64,000 nt of DNA from Cordylochernes scorpioides (lineage: Eukaryota > Arthropoda > Arachnida > Pseudoscorpiones > Chernetidae). A program made the translations under genes and the position numbers. This document shows positions 43,991-55,109 of the stretch, in pieces. Every line of letters starts with the position of its first letter. The first letter of the stretch is position 1. The stretch is taken from positions 43,148,965 through 43,212,964 of the forward strand of contig CP092874.1 of NCBI GenBank assembly GCA_030710605.1, written 5' to 3'. The notes under the pieces were generated by a model that saw only the letters and a list, made by a program, of their open reading frames with translations, searched no databases and had not been told where the DNA came from.

Positions 43991-45140
43991 CTCTGTATTA
44001 TCTTTATATATATAAAAATCAAAATTTGTCTGTCTGTTTGTCGATAAACCCAGAAACTACTTAACCAAATGTCACCAAATTTTCCACATAACTACCAATG
44101 ACCCTGAAGATGAAGAATTTACAATGCATTAAAATTAAGTTTTAAAAAAATATTTTAAAATCTATATTTTATCTTTGTGTAACTTTATTTATATAGCCAC
44201 TTGCTATTTGACCATTTAGAACTTTGGGGAAAGTTATAAAGCTATTTTTTGTCAGATTTACTTTTTTCGTGTTGTTTTATTTCGCAAATTCCATTACATT
44301 TTTATCAAAAAATATCATCATTATTAAGGTTTTCAATGTGTCTGTATTCAAATTATTAATGACATTTTGAAAGTAAAACAGTGTATGCGGTATTATATAT
44401 GTATAATGGAACAATGGCTTAAAATATAATAGAAAGTAAGCTGAATGAAGACAAAAAAAAGTTAAGAATTCCCTATGAATTGAATTGAAGTGATTTTGCC
44501 TATAAAATATCAAAAAATAGACTGGATTGATACATATTCAAAATGGTTAAAATGGCATTTATTAAACCAAACAGTTTGAAAAAGTAGATAAAGTAGAGCT
44601 TCCATTGAGAGGATGCCTAAAATCGTAGCTTAACCCGTCTCTCCAAGAGGCAGTCTCTTATTAAAGGTCTATTAAAGATTCTTTAATATAAATTAGAATC
44701 TCCAATGAGAGACCACCTAGAGGAGAAACAAGTTGAGTCATGTTTTTAGGTGGTCTTTCTTAAGAGACTCTATTTACATATATTAAAATCAACATTTTCT
44801 TACTGTTACGTTTAATTACTGCTAATCTCTATATATAAAAATGATGTCAATTATTAATTGGACTGAGCGAGTATTGTGAGTTTCATTATTCTATATGGTC
44901 TGGAAGCATATTAAAATTAAATATACAAAATTTAAAAGGAAATTTGTCCGTTCTTGGCCAACCTGACAACCCAGAAGTCTGAAAATTGGTCAGCTAGCAT
45001 TGTCAACAGGTTTGAACATGTGTACCAAATTTCATATTTCTAGGTGCCATATAAGTATATTAAAAATTGATTACAAGATTTGGCGACAGACATCCAGACA
45101 GACAGACAGATAGGCAAATTAAATAAAAGCTTTTAAAATA
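43991..45140. repeat. Diverse retroposon debris
   Basis: Two further retroposon-like pieces are visible: one at about 44000-44120 (GTCTGTCTGTTTGTCGATAA) and one at about 44824-45120 ending GACAGACAGACAGATAGG. About 44590-44790 holds an imperfect inverted pair (AGAGCTTCCATTGAGAGG with AAGAGACTCT) that may be a decayed MITE. No protein is recognised. Confidence 0.5.
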
Positions 45141-45477
45141 AAAATAATTATTCAAGATTTTATACAAAAATTAGAATATAATTAAGGGTTATTAATGATT
45201 GGATAAATGATAGGTAGTTGAAAATTGAACAAAAATTGTCTCTTTTGAAGAAAAGTTACAACTGTGGTGTGTAACTAGATCATATTCCTTTGGTAAACAT
45301 CGGTGTTTCTATGACTCTCTGAAGCTGGGAATACGTGAAATGACATTTTCATTTGTCCAAAATGGTGATATGTAGAGAATGATTTCTCTTTTGCGTCATA
45401 AAGTCTATATAAGACTTAACCAAATTGTTTTAATTGGTGATATTAATTAACATGTAAAATGTTTAATGTATGTTGTG

Positions 45478-45906
45478 ACAAAAATAACAAACACCCCGCA
45501 CAAGTGACCATACCAGAAATAGAACCACCGACGATACCGAGAAAGATAGAGAGTGGACGCCCTTTAGGCGTCGCTCCCCCAAGTCGAATCTATTTCAGTT
45601 ACATGTCCCCGCTCAAGGCAGATGTAAATGACCGCTATCTTCATGATCGCCATTTTTGATTAAGGCGTTGGGGAGATTTGTAAGAAAACCTAAATGGTTA
45701 GTGTGAAACATGTGTTTAAAAAAATGGCAATCATGAATATAGCGGTCATTTACATCTGACATCTGTCTTGAGCGGGGACATGTAACTGAAATAGATTCGA
45801 CTTTGGGGAGCGACGCCTAAAGGGCGTCCACTTTCTATCTTTCTCGGTATCGTCGGTGGTTCTATTTCTGGTATGGTCACTTGTGCGGGGTGTTTGTTAT
45901 TTTTGT
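45478..45906. repeat. Inverted repeat inside LARD copy 2
   Basis: Arms of about 180 bp (45478-45657 and 45718-45906) are near-perfect reverse complements around a 60 bp spacer. They include GAAATAGAACCACCGACGAT, GACGCCCTTTAGGCGTC and TCGAATCTATTTCAGTTACA. LARD copy 1 has only one diverged arm, at about 9340-9470, so the second arm arose or was lost after the copies separated. Open frames in the arms mirror each other and are not genes. Confidence 0.85.
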
Positions 45907-47787
45907 CCTTTACTTGAAACTGACTTTCTTCTTTTGTTGAGTTTGGCATATTCCTTGCCTATTTGAAAATATAGTTTTCTCGATGTTCGTAGTTGTTGTG
46001 TTTCGAAGTTAGTTTAGACTTAGTAAAAATGCTATTCAGTGATTTTAGATTAGATATCTGTGAAATGTTTGACTTTCGACGTGGACACTCTTTGAGGTGA
46101 GATGTGTCACAGGCATGAAGGCGTCTTTAGCCTGAAAAGTGAAAAGGTTTTGTGGTGTGGCGCTGTGACACGAAGTGAAAAATTGTGGATGAAAAGGTGT
46201 CACATGAATTCGCTGTTTGGTACAGAATCTAAGCTGTTTCACCATGAATAACAAATTTACTAGAGTCATGGGTGGTGGGACGAACACATATCGAGAACAT
46301 TTTTGACTGTTAGTGGATGTGGCATGCTTAATGTGAAAATATTTTATTGTGGCGACGATATAGAGCTAAGTGGAGCTTGTGTGGCTCGAGATTTGGATTT
46401 TTTTGTGAAATCGCGCATTAATATTTGTTGCCAATTGGATAAAGTGATGTGTGAGTGTTGTAACGTTTGTTGAGAGAGATTTGTTGATTAATTATGCATG
46501 TAAAAGGAAGGTAGGAGAGGATGTATTTATCCTCAAATATTAACGATTGTAATAGGTTTGGCAAGTTGTGACCTAATTTAGCTACTGGCGTGGTAGTTGA
46601 TGGGATTTTTATTTTTAACTTGTTTTGGGAAAGATAGTTGTTTTTCCTATTTGTGAATTTGAAGATATTGTCTCTCAAGAGAGAAATCACAAAAGATTTC
46701 TGAAATTACGAAATTTTTTTCACCTATGTTAATTTATATTTTAAAATTTAGATTTTTTATCGTTGATTATGGTTGCTAAAATGATTCTTGTAAAAGGGCA
46801 ATGCCATGATAGTGACAAGAAATTTTTGAATTGTGGCGTTTACTTAAAATGGTGAATATGACTATTATTTTTGAAAATTTTTAAGTATTTGATTAAGAAA
46901 TGGGTGTTTTGGTATAAAGATAACTAATAATAAAAACAAAAATAAGTTTAGAAATATGATGAATGAGAGTTTTTTTTAAATAATAATAATGATTTTTTTT
47001 AAGTTGTAGTAGATTTGGATAGTACGATTTTAGGTAAATTTTGAAAAGACATGTAAAATTAGTAAATTGGTAAAAATGTGTGATTGAAGTTTTTTTTAAA
47101 GTAAAATTGAGAATAATACCTTGAAATTTATAATCTGATTAAAAATTAAAGTAAAGTTGATAAATGAGAGTGTGAAAGTTTTAAAAATTGAATAAAATAT
47201 GATATAAAAAAGGTAAAAATTGATTTTAAAATGCTTAGAGTGAAAATATAAATACAAAATTAATGGGGAATCAAGTTGTGAACTTGAGGATAAAGTTAAG
47301 GTAGGTTTTTTAAAAAACTTACAATTGTGTGATGATTGTTCAGTCAGGAAACTTGGTCTCTGGTTGTTTTCCTGATGACGTGGAAAGCGCTCCATGTAGG
47401 GCTTGTAGAAGCTTGTAGCTTCTTCAACGTTGATTTGCAGCTTGTCGCTTTGAACATTGTATCGTTGTCAGGTCCAAGGTGGAGAACTTGTCACCGGTTT
47501 TTCTTCATTCTGCTCCTCGATTTCCATGACTCGCGGGAATTTCGGCTGTGCCGCTGGGGTGGTCAGCTTGCTCCTGGCGTTGGCGCTCTGTGTTAGCGGG
47601 CCTGCGGAGGTCCCTTGGGATGTCGTTTCTTCCGTAAATATATCTTGTTGGGGAGAGATTGCTTGGTCGTTTCGTTGGAATGGCGGGTTTGTTCCTCCAT
47701 CTTCGCTCTTTCTCGCTTCTATCTGGACAGTCTTCTTACCTTCTTCGTTGTGTCATTCTTCGTTTTGGTTATCCTGTCGACTATAAA

Positions 47788-48487
47788 TGTGATGAGGTCC
47801 TGTTGACTCTTATAGAATTCTGTCGACTAAATCTGTGATGAGGTATCCAGTCGACTTAAACTGTGGTGTGAGTCCCTGTCAACTCTCGCTATACTGTGTT
47901 GACCGAGAGGAACAGTCAGGATGGGGAGTTTTCCAGTACCTCTCTGCACCTTTTAAGACCTTTAAAAGTTCTCACAAAGTACAGGCAGTCGTGGTCGAGG
48001 CAGAGTGGAAAGCTTGGGAATGTCCACACAAAAAACGAAGACACAGTTGCACTAAGAAAGTTCCGTGAACAGATAAAAGTTGAGCTAGGAGCGAAAGATA
48101 GAGATGAAAGAGTTCTTACTGGTCTACTTGGTGGATGAGGAGGACCTTGGTGACAACCGACGAGGGCTTGCGCTGATGGTGAAATGTCAAGTGACTGTAT
48201 TTATAGGTTAAGACAGGGGCCTTATGCGACAGGGGCGTGGATCGTCTGGTGAAATTCTAAACTGGCGCCGTCCTGACAGTTTCCAATCTATCTTTAGATT
48301 TTGTTTTGTGACCTCCATCTATCTCGATTTTAGACGTTTCTGACTTCTATCTCTTGCTTCAGCTCAACTCTTAATCTATTACAGAGTTTTATTTATTTAT
48401 CCTCATTTTGTACAAAGTACATTACATATGGTGATGTAATGACACATGTCAATAATGCGTATAATCATTTACAGATGTTTCTATTGA
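47788..48487 (-). repeat. LTR of LARD copy 2 (right, truncated)
   Basis: It starts TGTGATGAGGTCC like 38573 and follows that LTR to about CAGATG at 48477. A few bases of TTTCTATT still match copy 1, then the match stops. The missing end lies at the junction with LINE sequence. Confidence 0.8.
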
Positions 48488-49110
48488 GAATTCTATTTGT
48501 TTTATATCGAGAAGTCCATATAAAATATCTAAGGACAGAAGACTTGTATTGCCAACTATGCAAAAATAGAACCGAAAATGAATTAGAACATTATATATTG
48601 GAATGCATGCCTCTTTACACGGAAAGAAAAATACTTTTCTCTAAGATAGGCCATACACACCTCACATTATATTCTTTATTATCCAACTTTATAGACAATA
48701 GTTCAGTAGCTTTGAATCTATATAACTTCCATAAAAAATGCTGTAAAAAAGAAAGACTTAACCGAACATCCAAACATACCAAATATTTCTGTTTGATGAG
48801 GAGGACAGAGCCAATATCCAATTATTTGTTTGGGCAGGTACGATAATCCAACCCCCCACACCGATAAAACGGTGTTTACAACTCTGAACACTCGGATTTT
48901 CCTGGAAAATCTCTTAAAGAATTTTTTAAAAAGCCATGGGACACCTGTGCTGTGTGAGCAGAAGAGCTTAAATTGACTTGTTCCATTATATGTATGTTTC
49001 ATATGTAAATACCTGTTTTCTTTCCTCTTTTCGCTCTCCACTTCTCCCATCCACATTTCCAATTTTTTTTCTTTCTTATTTTCCATAGGATTATTCAAAT
49101 AATCATCTGT
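48488..49110 (+). pseudogene. Non-LTR retrotransposon 3' end fragment
   Basis: The frame reads VLYREVHIKYLRTEDLYCQL, then CQLCKNRTENELEHYILECM and YTERKILF. The C-x2-C...H-x3-C pattern after a Leu-rich stretch is typical of the C-terminus of Jockey, I or R1-like ORF2 proteins. The frame runs to about 48846, and a non-coding tail follows, probably the 3' untranslated part. No reverse transcriptase is left in this copy. It abuts the truncated LARD LTR. Confidence 0.82.
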
Positions 49111-49122
49111 ATTTATTTACCA

Positions 49123-49912
49123 CTAGCGGATGTACCCGGCTTCGCCCGGGTTTTACCCTAGTGAAAGTTTACCTAACGAACATTTGTTAAAACAATTCTA
49201 GAAAACATCCAATCCCTACTGAATCTATACTTGTCAAGATAACTTTATGTTTGATTATCTGCTCCACCTAGCTGTACCCGTTCAAACGTTGCTGTCTTTG
49301 AACAAAAAGGCAGTTTTAATACCTAAATAATAATTTATTAATGATCAAATGTATACAATACATCAAAATGAAAATTAACAATAAAATTATCCCTACATAA
49401 ATGTCATTTAAATATAACATATGTAAAAATAATAGATATATTTTGATAATTTGAAACTCGTAAATTTAAATTTCTCGATAAAGTGACCATTTTTCCCGGT
49501 CCCTTGAAAAATACTCGATAAGTTGAATAAAATCAATATTAATTATCATTATTCTTGTCTCAAATAAATTGCCGTGTCATCCTGAATTTTGTCTTTTCTA
49601 ATTTTCTACATTACAAAATCATCATTTTATCTATACTCCCAATATATATGTTGTAGATAAATGATAAAACTAACTTTGACTTGTACGCAATTAATAGGTA
49701 GAAAATCTTATTTTTGATAAATAATCATCATCATTTAGTTAAATCTACAAATCTGCAAATAACTCTAAGGATATTCAAGATATTCAAGAAATTATTTTTC
49801 AAAAACCTTTCCGGGGATATACCTAATAATATCCCAAAATTTCACGGCGATTGGATGTATGGTTTTTGAATCTATAGAGTACAGACAGACAAACATTCAA
49901 TTTTATATATAT
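49123..49912 (+). repeat. Family E repeat, fullest copy
   Basis: It starts CTAGCGGATGTACCCGGCTT, CGCCCGGGTTTTACCC, and ends with TTTCACGGCGATTGGATG, GAATCTATAGAGTACAGACA and a TTTTATATATATA tail. Other copies, mostly partial, are at 50066-50820, 52540-52880, 55105-55445 and inverted at 56345-56815. The tandem GACA plus TA tail is typical of RTE-type non-LTR elements and SINEs that use them. No reverse transcriptase is visible, so it is non-autonomous. Confidence 0.75.
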
Positions 49913-50065
49913 ACGAATGACCCGGGCAACGCCCGGGTTTTTCCCGATTAAATGTTTTTATTCAAATACTATTCGTTACAATTATAAATTGGTGCCGTGG
50001 ATGTCACTCTTGTGAAACGTCCCGCTCCAAACTTTGTGTCTGAGAAGCGATATTTTTATAGAAAG
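49913..50065 (+). repeat. Family A repeat copy
   Basis: It starts ACGAATGACCCGGGCAACG and includes GGATGTCACTCTTGTGAAAC. It is the fullest copy in the window and partner of 1372-1499 (inverted). It is tightly packed between two family E copies. Confidence 0.65.
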
Positions 50066-50825
50066 ACTAGCGGATGTGCCCGGCTTCGCCCGGGTTTTAC
50101 CCGAGTGAATGTTTGTCTAACGAACATTTGTTAAAACAAATCTCTTTAAACTTATAAAACGTACTCGGCTTCGCCCGGGGTTTTACCCGAGTAAAGGTTT
50201 GTCTAGCGAACATTTGTTAAAACAATTCTCTAAAAACTTATTAAAAAATAAAAAAGATATATTTTGATAATTTGAAACTCGTAAATTTGAATCTCTCGAT
50301 AAAGTGAACATTTTTTCCCGGTCTCTGTGTGCCTTGTCATCCTGAATTTTGTCTTTCCTAATTTTCTACATTAGAAAATCATAGTTTTATCTAGTGAACA
50401 TTTTTTCCCGGTCCCTTGAGAAATACTCGATAAGTTGAATAAAATCAATATTAATTGGTTCCCTCGGTAATTGGAAGTTAAAGGAATAGTATCTTCGCCT
50501 TGGAATTGTATCATTATTCTTGTCGCAAATAAATTGCCGTGTCATCCTGAGATAATCTTACTTTTGATAAATAATATTTGAGATAACAAACTTAGTGATA
50601 ATAAAACTTGTTATTATCGTCACAAAGGGAGCGCTGCTTGCGAGTTAAATCTACAAATCTGCAAATAACTCTAAGGATATTCAAGATATTCATGAAATTA
50701 TTTTTCAAAAACCTTCCCGATGATATACCTAATAATATCCCAAAAATTTCACGGCGATTGGATGTATGGTTTTTGAATCTATAGAGTACAGACAGACAGA
50801 CATTCAATTTTATATATATAAGATA
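50066..50825 (+). repeat. Family E repeat, rearranged copy
   Basis: The start is duplicated: CGGCTTCGCCCGGGTTTTAC at 50086 and again CGGCTTCGCCCGGGGTTTTA at 50167, each with ACGAACATTTGTTAAAACAA or a variant. The standard end lies at about 50745-50820. Middle segments (ACATTTTTTCCCGGTC) also occur twice. Confidence 0.7.
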
Positions 50826-50860
50826 ATATAAATGAGTTTTAAAAATTGTAAAAAAATAAA

Positions 50861-50931
50861 TGCATCGGCCGGGAATCGAACCCGGGCCGCCCGCGTGGCA
50901 GGCGAGCATTCTACCACTGAACCACCGATGC
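50861..50931 (-). tRNA. tRNA-Gly(GCC): tRNA-Gly (anticodon GCC)
   Basis: The minus strand folds into a complete 71-base cloverleaf. The acceptor stem pairs GCATCGG with CCGATGC, with A as the discriminator base. The D arm holds TGGTTCAGTGG (pol III A box) and the anticodon loop reads CTGCCAC with GCC at 50897-50899. The T arm CCGGGTTCGATTCCCGG contains the B box. There is no intron. A run of seven T follows about 5 bases downstream, a standard pol III terminator. It delivers glycine for GGC/GGU codons. It lies among repeats, but all stems are intact, so a working gene is likely. Confidence 0.96.
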
Positions 50932-50934
50932 TTA

Positions 50935-51165
50935 AAAAAATGGCCATATTTAGGTATTCATTCCATTCCGGATTAGTCCGCGTAAAAAAATAGTTCTTCA
51001 AATGAAAAAAAAGAAATAGCCAAAAATACTAATCAAAATACAGCCGAAAATTTTCCTAAGGTTTATAAAAAGAGACATTCAAAATTTGGTACCAATTGGT
51101 TCAGTAGTTTTTGAGTTTATCGCGAAACAGACAGACAGACAGAAATTGACTTTTATATATATATA
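50935..51165 (+). repeat. Family C repeat copy
   Basis: It shares AGTTCTTCAAATGAAAAAAA, TACTAATCAAAATACAGCCG and GGTACCAATTGGTTCAGTAG with 37930-38105. It ends in a GACAGACAGACAGA run and TTTTATATATATA, the RTE-like tail form. Confidence 0.65.
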
Positions 51166-51583
51166 TATAATATTATTATATATTATATTATATATAATCT
51201 AAAAATATTATATAATCAAAAAACTCAAATATTCCTTTATTTTAAAAATATATATATTTTATTTTATTCATTGATAATTTTACTTTTGTTATCATCGTTT
51301 TTAAAAAGACTTTCAGTTTTAGTTGTATAATTTTGTTGTAAATATGCGTAGTTAACCAATCAATCCTTTTAAATCACTAATATAGGATTAAATTATAAAT
51401 TCTATATAATGTGAAACTAACAAATGTGTAATCTTTCCTCAAGTAATTGAAAATAAAAGCTACTTGACGGTAAATAATTATCTTTTTTTATCACGACTGC
51501 ACCTCAACCCTTTACCTTATCGATCCTTTGTCTTATCAAGCCTAATCTAACAACAGCACAAAATATTCATAACATATATATAG
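51166..51583. other. AT-rich DNA with TA repeats
   Basis: A TA/TAT microsatellite lies at 51156-51205, with AT-rich unique-looking sequence after it. No gene is visible. Confidence 0.6.
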
Positions 51584-52538
51584 AGATTTACTCTTCATTG
51601 TTGGCTTTTTATCTTACATTCATTCTTCATTGTTGGCTTTTTATATTACATTCACTCTTCATTGTTGGCTTTTTATCTTACATTCACTCTGTTGGCTTTT
51701 ATATTACATTTACTCTTCAGTGTTGGCTTTTTATCTTACATTCACTCTTCATTGTTGGCTTTTTATATTATATTTACTCTTCATTGTTGGCTTTTTATCT
51801 TACATTCATTCTTCATTGTTGGCTTTTTATATTACATTTACTCTTCATTGTTGGCTTTTTATCTTACATTCACTCTTCATTGTTGGCTTTTTATCTTACA
51901 TTCATTCTTCATTGTTGGCTTTTTATATTACATTCACTCTTCATTGTTAGCTTTTTATCTTACATTCATTCTTCATTGTTGGCTTTTTATATTACATTTA
52001 CTCTTCATTGTTGGCTTTTTATCTTACATTCACTCTTCATTGTTGGCTTTTTAAATTATATTTACTCTTCTTTGTTGGCTTTTTATCTTACATTCATTCT
52101 TCATTGTTGGCTTTTTATATTACATTTACTCTTCATTGTTGGCTTTTTATCTTACATTCACTCATCATTGTTGGCTTTTTATCTTACATTCATCCTTCAT
52201 TGTTGGCTTTTTATATTACATTCACTCTTCATTGTTGGCTTTTAATCTTACATTCACTCTTCATTGTTGGCTTTTTATATTATATTTACTCTTCATTGTT
52301 GGCTTTTTATCTTACATTCATTCTTCATTGTTGGCTTTTTATATTACATTTACTATTCATTGTTGGCTTTTTATCTTACATTCACTCTTCATTGTTGGCT
52401 CTTTATCTTACATTCATTCTTCATTGTTGGCTTTTTATCTTACATTCACTCTTCATTGTTGGCTTTTTATCTTACATTCATTCTTCATTGTTGGCTTTTT
52501 ATATTACATTCACTCTTCATTGTTGGCTTTTTATATCA
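51584..52538. repeat. 32 bp minisatellite array 1
   Basis: About 30 copies of a 32 bp unit lie head to tail. The unit contains TTGTTGGCTTTTTATCTTAC followed by ATTCACTCTTCA. Two sub-variants, TTATCTTACATTCA and TTATATTACATTTA, often alternate, giving a 64 bp higher-order period. A few units lost bases (for example near 51688). 32 is not a multiple of three, yet no frame has stops, so long false proteins rich in Leu, Phe and Ser appear. The array lies between family repeats and ends with TTATATCATATAGAAAATCA. Confidence 0.95.
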
Positions 52539-52880
52539 TATAGAAAATCATAGTTTTATCTAGTGAACATTTTTTCCCGTGTCACATTGCCGTGTCATCC
52601 TGAGATAATCTCACTTTTGATAAATAATATTTAAGATAACAAACTTAGTGATAAGAAAACTTGTTAACATCGTCACAATGGGGGCGCTGCTTGCGAGTTA
52701 AATCTACAAATCTGCAAGTAACTCTAAGGATACTCAAGATATTCATGAAATTATTTTTCAAAAACCTTCCCGGTGATATACCTAATAATATCCCAAAATT
52801 TCACGGCGATTGGATGTATGGTTTTTGAATCTATAGAGTACAAACAAACAGACAGACATTCAATTTTATATATATAGATG
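52539..52880 (+). repeat. Family E repeat, 3' part
   Basis: It follows minisatellite array 1 directly and contains CCGTGTCATCCTGAGATAAT, TTTCACGGCGATTGGATG and the ACAGACAGACATTCAA tail. The same order (array, then this part) recurs at 55105-55445, so array and repeat were copied together. Confidence 0.75.
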
Positions 52881-53455
52881 ATCTGGCTTTTGTTTTCTGC
52901 TCGAATGAATGTTTTTCTGTTAGAATTTTGTTCCTGCGTACAAAATAATGAAATGATTTCACCCGTGGTCTCTGCTTTTTGGAATTTTTCCCGATATAAT
53001 TTTGTATCTGATAATCAAACATGATACAGCAATATCGTCATCATCATTTTCTGACTAAAAATATAGAGTTTTAATAATTGATTTATATATATTTTTAAAT
53101 AGCCTATCGTCTTCCCCGTATTTTTTTACCTATGTATGGAAATTTTGGTTTGAATTAGTGAACTACTGCGAATTTGTATACGGACATACAAACAAACATA
53201 CAAACAAATTATAAAACTATTTTAGAGGCGTAATATTCTTTTTAAAATAAAACTGTTTCTACTGTCCTTACTGCGATGGAAAAATTAAAGGAAAAATTTT
53301 TCCATCGCAGTAAGGACAGTAGAAACAGTTTTATTTTAAAAATAATATTACGCCTCTAAAATAGTTTTATAATTTGATAACAGATGGCGCTCTAGTACAT
53401 CGAAACATACAAACAGACAAACATACAAACATTCATTTTTATATATATAGAGATT
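52875..53455 (+). repeat. Family D repeat with 170 bp palindrome
   Basis: It begins TAGATGATCTGGCTTTTG, passes through CACCCGTGGTCTCTGC and CGACATAC-like runs, holds the palindrome at 53206-53375, and ends CAGATGGCGCTCTAGTACAT, ACATACAAACAGACAAACAT and a TTTTATATATATA tail. Similar copies are at 55445-55810, 55815-56105 and the end part at 56815-57021. It has no coding region. The tail form suggests retroposition. Confidence 0.72.
53206..53375. repeat. 170 bp near-perfect palindrome
   Basis: The arms, about 80 bp each, contain AACTATTTTAGAGGCGTAAT and ACTGTTTCTACTGTCCTTAC, then GCGATGGAAAAATT, mirrored around a centre near 53290 (AAAGG). A second copy at about 56817-56950 keeps the inner arms. 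A diverged copy is at 32796-32875. It is conserved in structure across copies, so it is part of the element and not a chance event. Confidence 0.9.
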
Positions 53456-53482
53456 TACTCTTCATTGTTGGCTTTTTATATT

Positions 53483-53960
53483 ATACTAGCGGATGTGTAC
53501 CCGGCTTCGCCCGGGTTTTATCCGAGTGAAAGTTTGCCTAACGAATATTATATATTATGAAGTATAATAAACAATGTTAAAGATTAGTTTTAATTATTAA
53601 TCAAGATTGTGTGTGAATATGTGAAAAAGATGTAATATCGTTGTTGTTTTCTTGGCCGACTGTTTTACATATGGTGTTATCTTAAAATTGCTTGTTTTGA
53701 ATATTTTTTTAGATTGAGTTGAATGAATTGCTGAATTTTTTTTGTATTTATATATAAATGAAATTAACTCTGTTGATTTTTTTTGTATTTAATCGATAAC
53801 AGCGAAGTTACGCATGTTAAAGTTAGGAAAAATATTTTGATGTTAAGCAAAACCTGCTCCATCTCGTTTTACATAAATGTTGAAAATTTGGTCGAAATTG
53901 ATGCATTGTAACGAAAGTTTTTAGTGAACAACACTTATGAAATTTGCATTTTATTAATAT
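53483..53960 (+). repeat. Family E-related 5' segment
   Basis: It starts ACTAGCGGATGTGTACCCGG and continues into sequence not in other E copies (GAAGTATAATAAACAATGTT, TTCTTGGCCGACTGTTTTAC, TAATCGATAACAGCGAAGTT). The same segment, nearly identical, is at 59178-59660, and a partial copy is at 60165-60450. It leads straight into minisatellite arrays 2 and 3. No protein is evident. Confidence 0.7.
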
Positions 53961-55109
53961 AGATTTACTCTTCATTGTTGGCTTTTTATCTTACATTCAC
54001 TCTTCATTGTTGGCTTTTTATATTATATTTACTCTTCATTGTTGGCTTTTTATCTTACATTCATTCTTCATTGTTGGCTTTTTATATTACATTTACTATT
54101 CATTGTTGGCTTTTTATCTTACATTCATTCTTCATTGTTGGCTTTTTATCTTACATTCATTCTTCATTGTTGGCTTTTTATATTACATTCACTCTTCATT
54201 GTTGGCTTTTTATATTATATTTATTCTTCATTGTTGGCTTTTTATCTTACATTTATTCTTCATTGTTGGCTTTTTATATTACTATACTCTTCATTGTTGG
54301 CTTTTTATCTTACATTCACTCTTCATTGTTGGCTTTTTATCTTACATTCATTCTTCATTGTTGGCTTTTTATATTACATTCACTCTTCATTGTTAGCTTT
54401 TTATCTTACATTCATTCTTCATTGTTGGCTTTTTATATTACATTCACACTTCATTGTTGGCTTTTTATCTTACATTCACTCTGTTGGATTTTTATATTAC
54501 ATTTACTCTTCATTGTTGGCTTTTTATCTTACATTCACTCTTCATTGTTGGCTTTTTAAATTATATTTACTCTTCTTTTTTGGCTTTTTATCTTACATTC
54601 ATTCTTCATTGTTGGCTTTTTATATTACATTTACTCTTCATTGTTGGCTTTTTATCTTACATTCACTCTTCATTGTTGGCTTTTTATCTTACATTCATTC
54701 TTCATTGTTGGCTTTTTATATTACATTCACTCTTCATTGTTGGCTTTTTATCTTACATTCACTCTTCATTGTTGGCTTTTTATATTATATTTACTTTTCA
54801 TTGTTGGCTTTTCATCTTACATTCACTCTTCATTGTTGGCTTTTTATATTATATTTACTCTTCCTTGTTGGCTTTTTATCTTACATTCATTCTTCATTGT
54901 TGGCTTTTTATATTACATTTACTATTCATTGTTGGGTTTTTATCTTACATTCACTCTTCATTGTTGGCTTTTTATCTTACATTCATTCTTCATTGTTGGC
55001 TTTTTATCTTACATTCACTCTTCATTGTTGGCTTTTTATCTTACATTCATTCTTCATTGTTGGCTTTTTATATTACATTCACTCTTCATTGTTGGCTTTT
55101 TATATCATA
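53961..55109. repeat. 32 bp minisatellite array 2
   Basis: About 36 units of the same 32 bp repeat as array 1, again with alternating sub-variants and a few shortened units (near 54282 and 54480). The left flank is a family E-related segment and the right flank is family E 3' sequence. Confidence 0.95.

Larger units (their letters stand above)
38573..48487 (-). mobile_element. LARD-like LTR element, copy 2, opened by later insertions
   Basis: This is an inverted relative of 6619-11647. One LTR is at 38573-39324. The other, at 47788-48487, lacks its last 60-70 bp where it meets a LINE fragment. Interior blocks match copy 1 in reverse order. Extra DNA not in copy 1 includes the mini-Gypsy at 40305-42170, a fold-back at 42328-42732 and other repeats up to about 45140. 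It shows that the family is repeated and that its non-coding interior is conserved between copies. Confidence 0.8.

Noticed and set aside
44590-44790. Possible Tigger-type MITE
   Set aside because: The ends are too degraded and no clear TA scar is visible, so it is noted only inside the debris entry.
45459-45949. Two similar 66-residue proteins, one per strand
   Set aside because: They are mirror images from the inverted repeat at 45478-45906, not two genes.
51598-52553. Long open frames (up to 215 residues) rich in Leu, Phe and Ser
   Set aside because: They are translations of the 32 bp minisatellite. All three frames are open because the unit lacks stops and 32 is not a multiple of three. 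The same applies to 53944-55203 and 59644-60090.
51584-55109. CRISPR-like regular 32 bp repeats
   Set aside because: Units are directly head to tail with no unique spacers, and the setting is eukaryotic.
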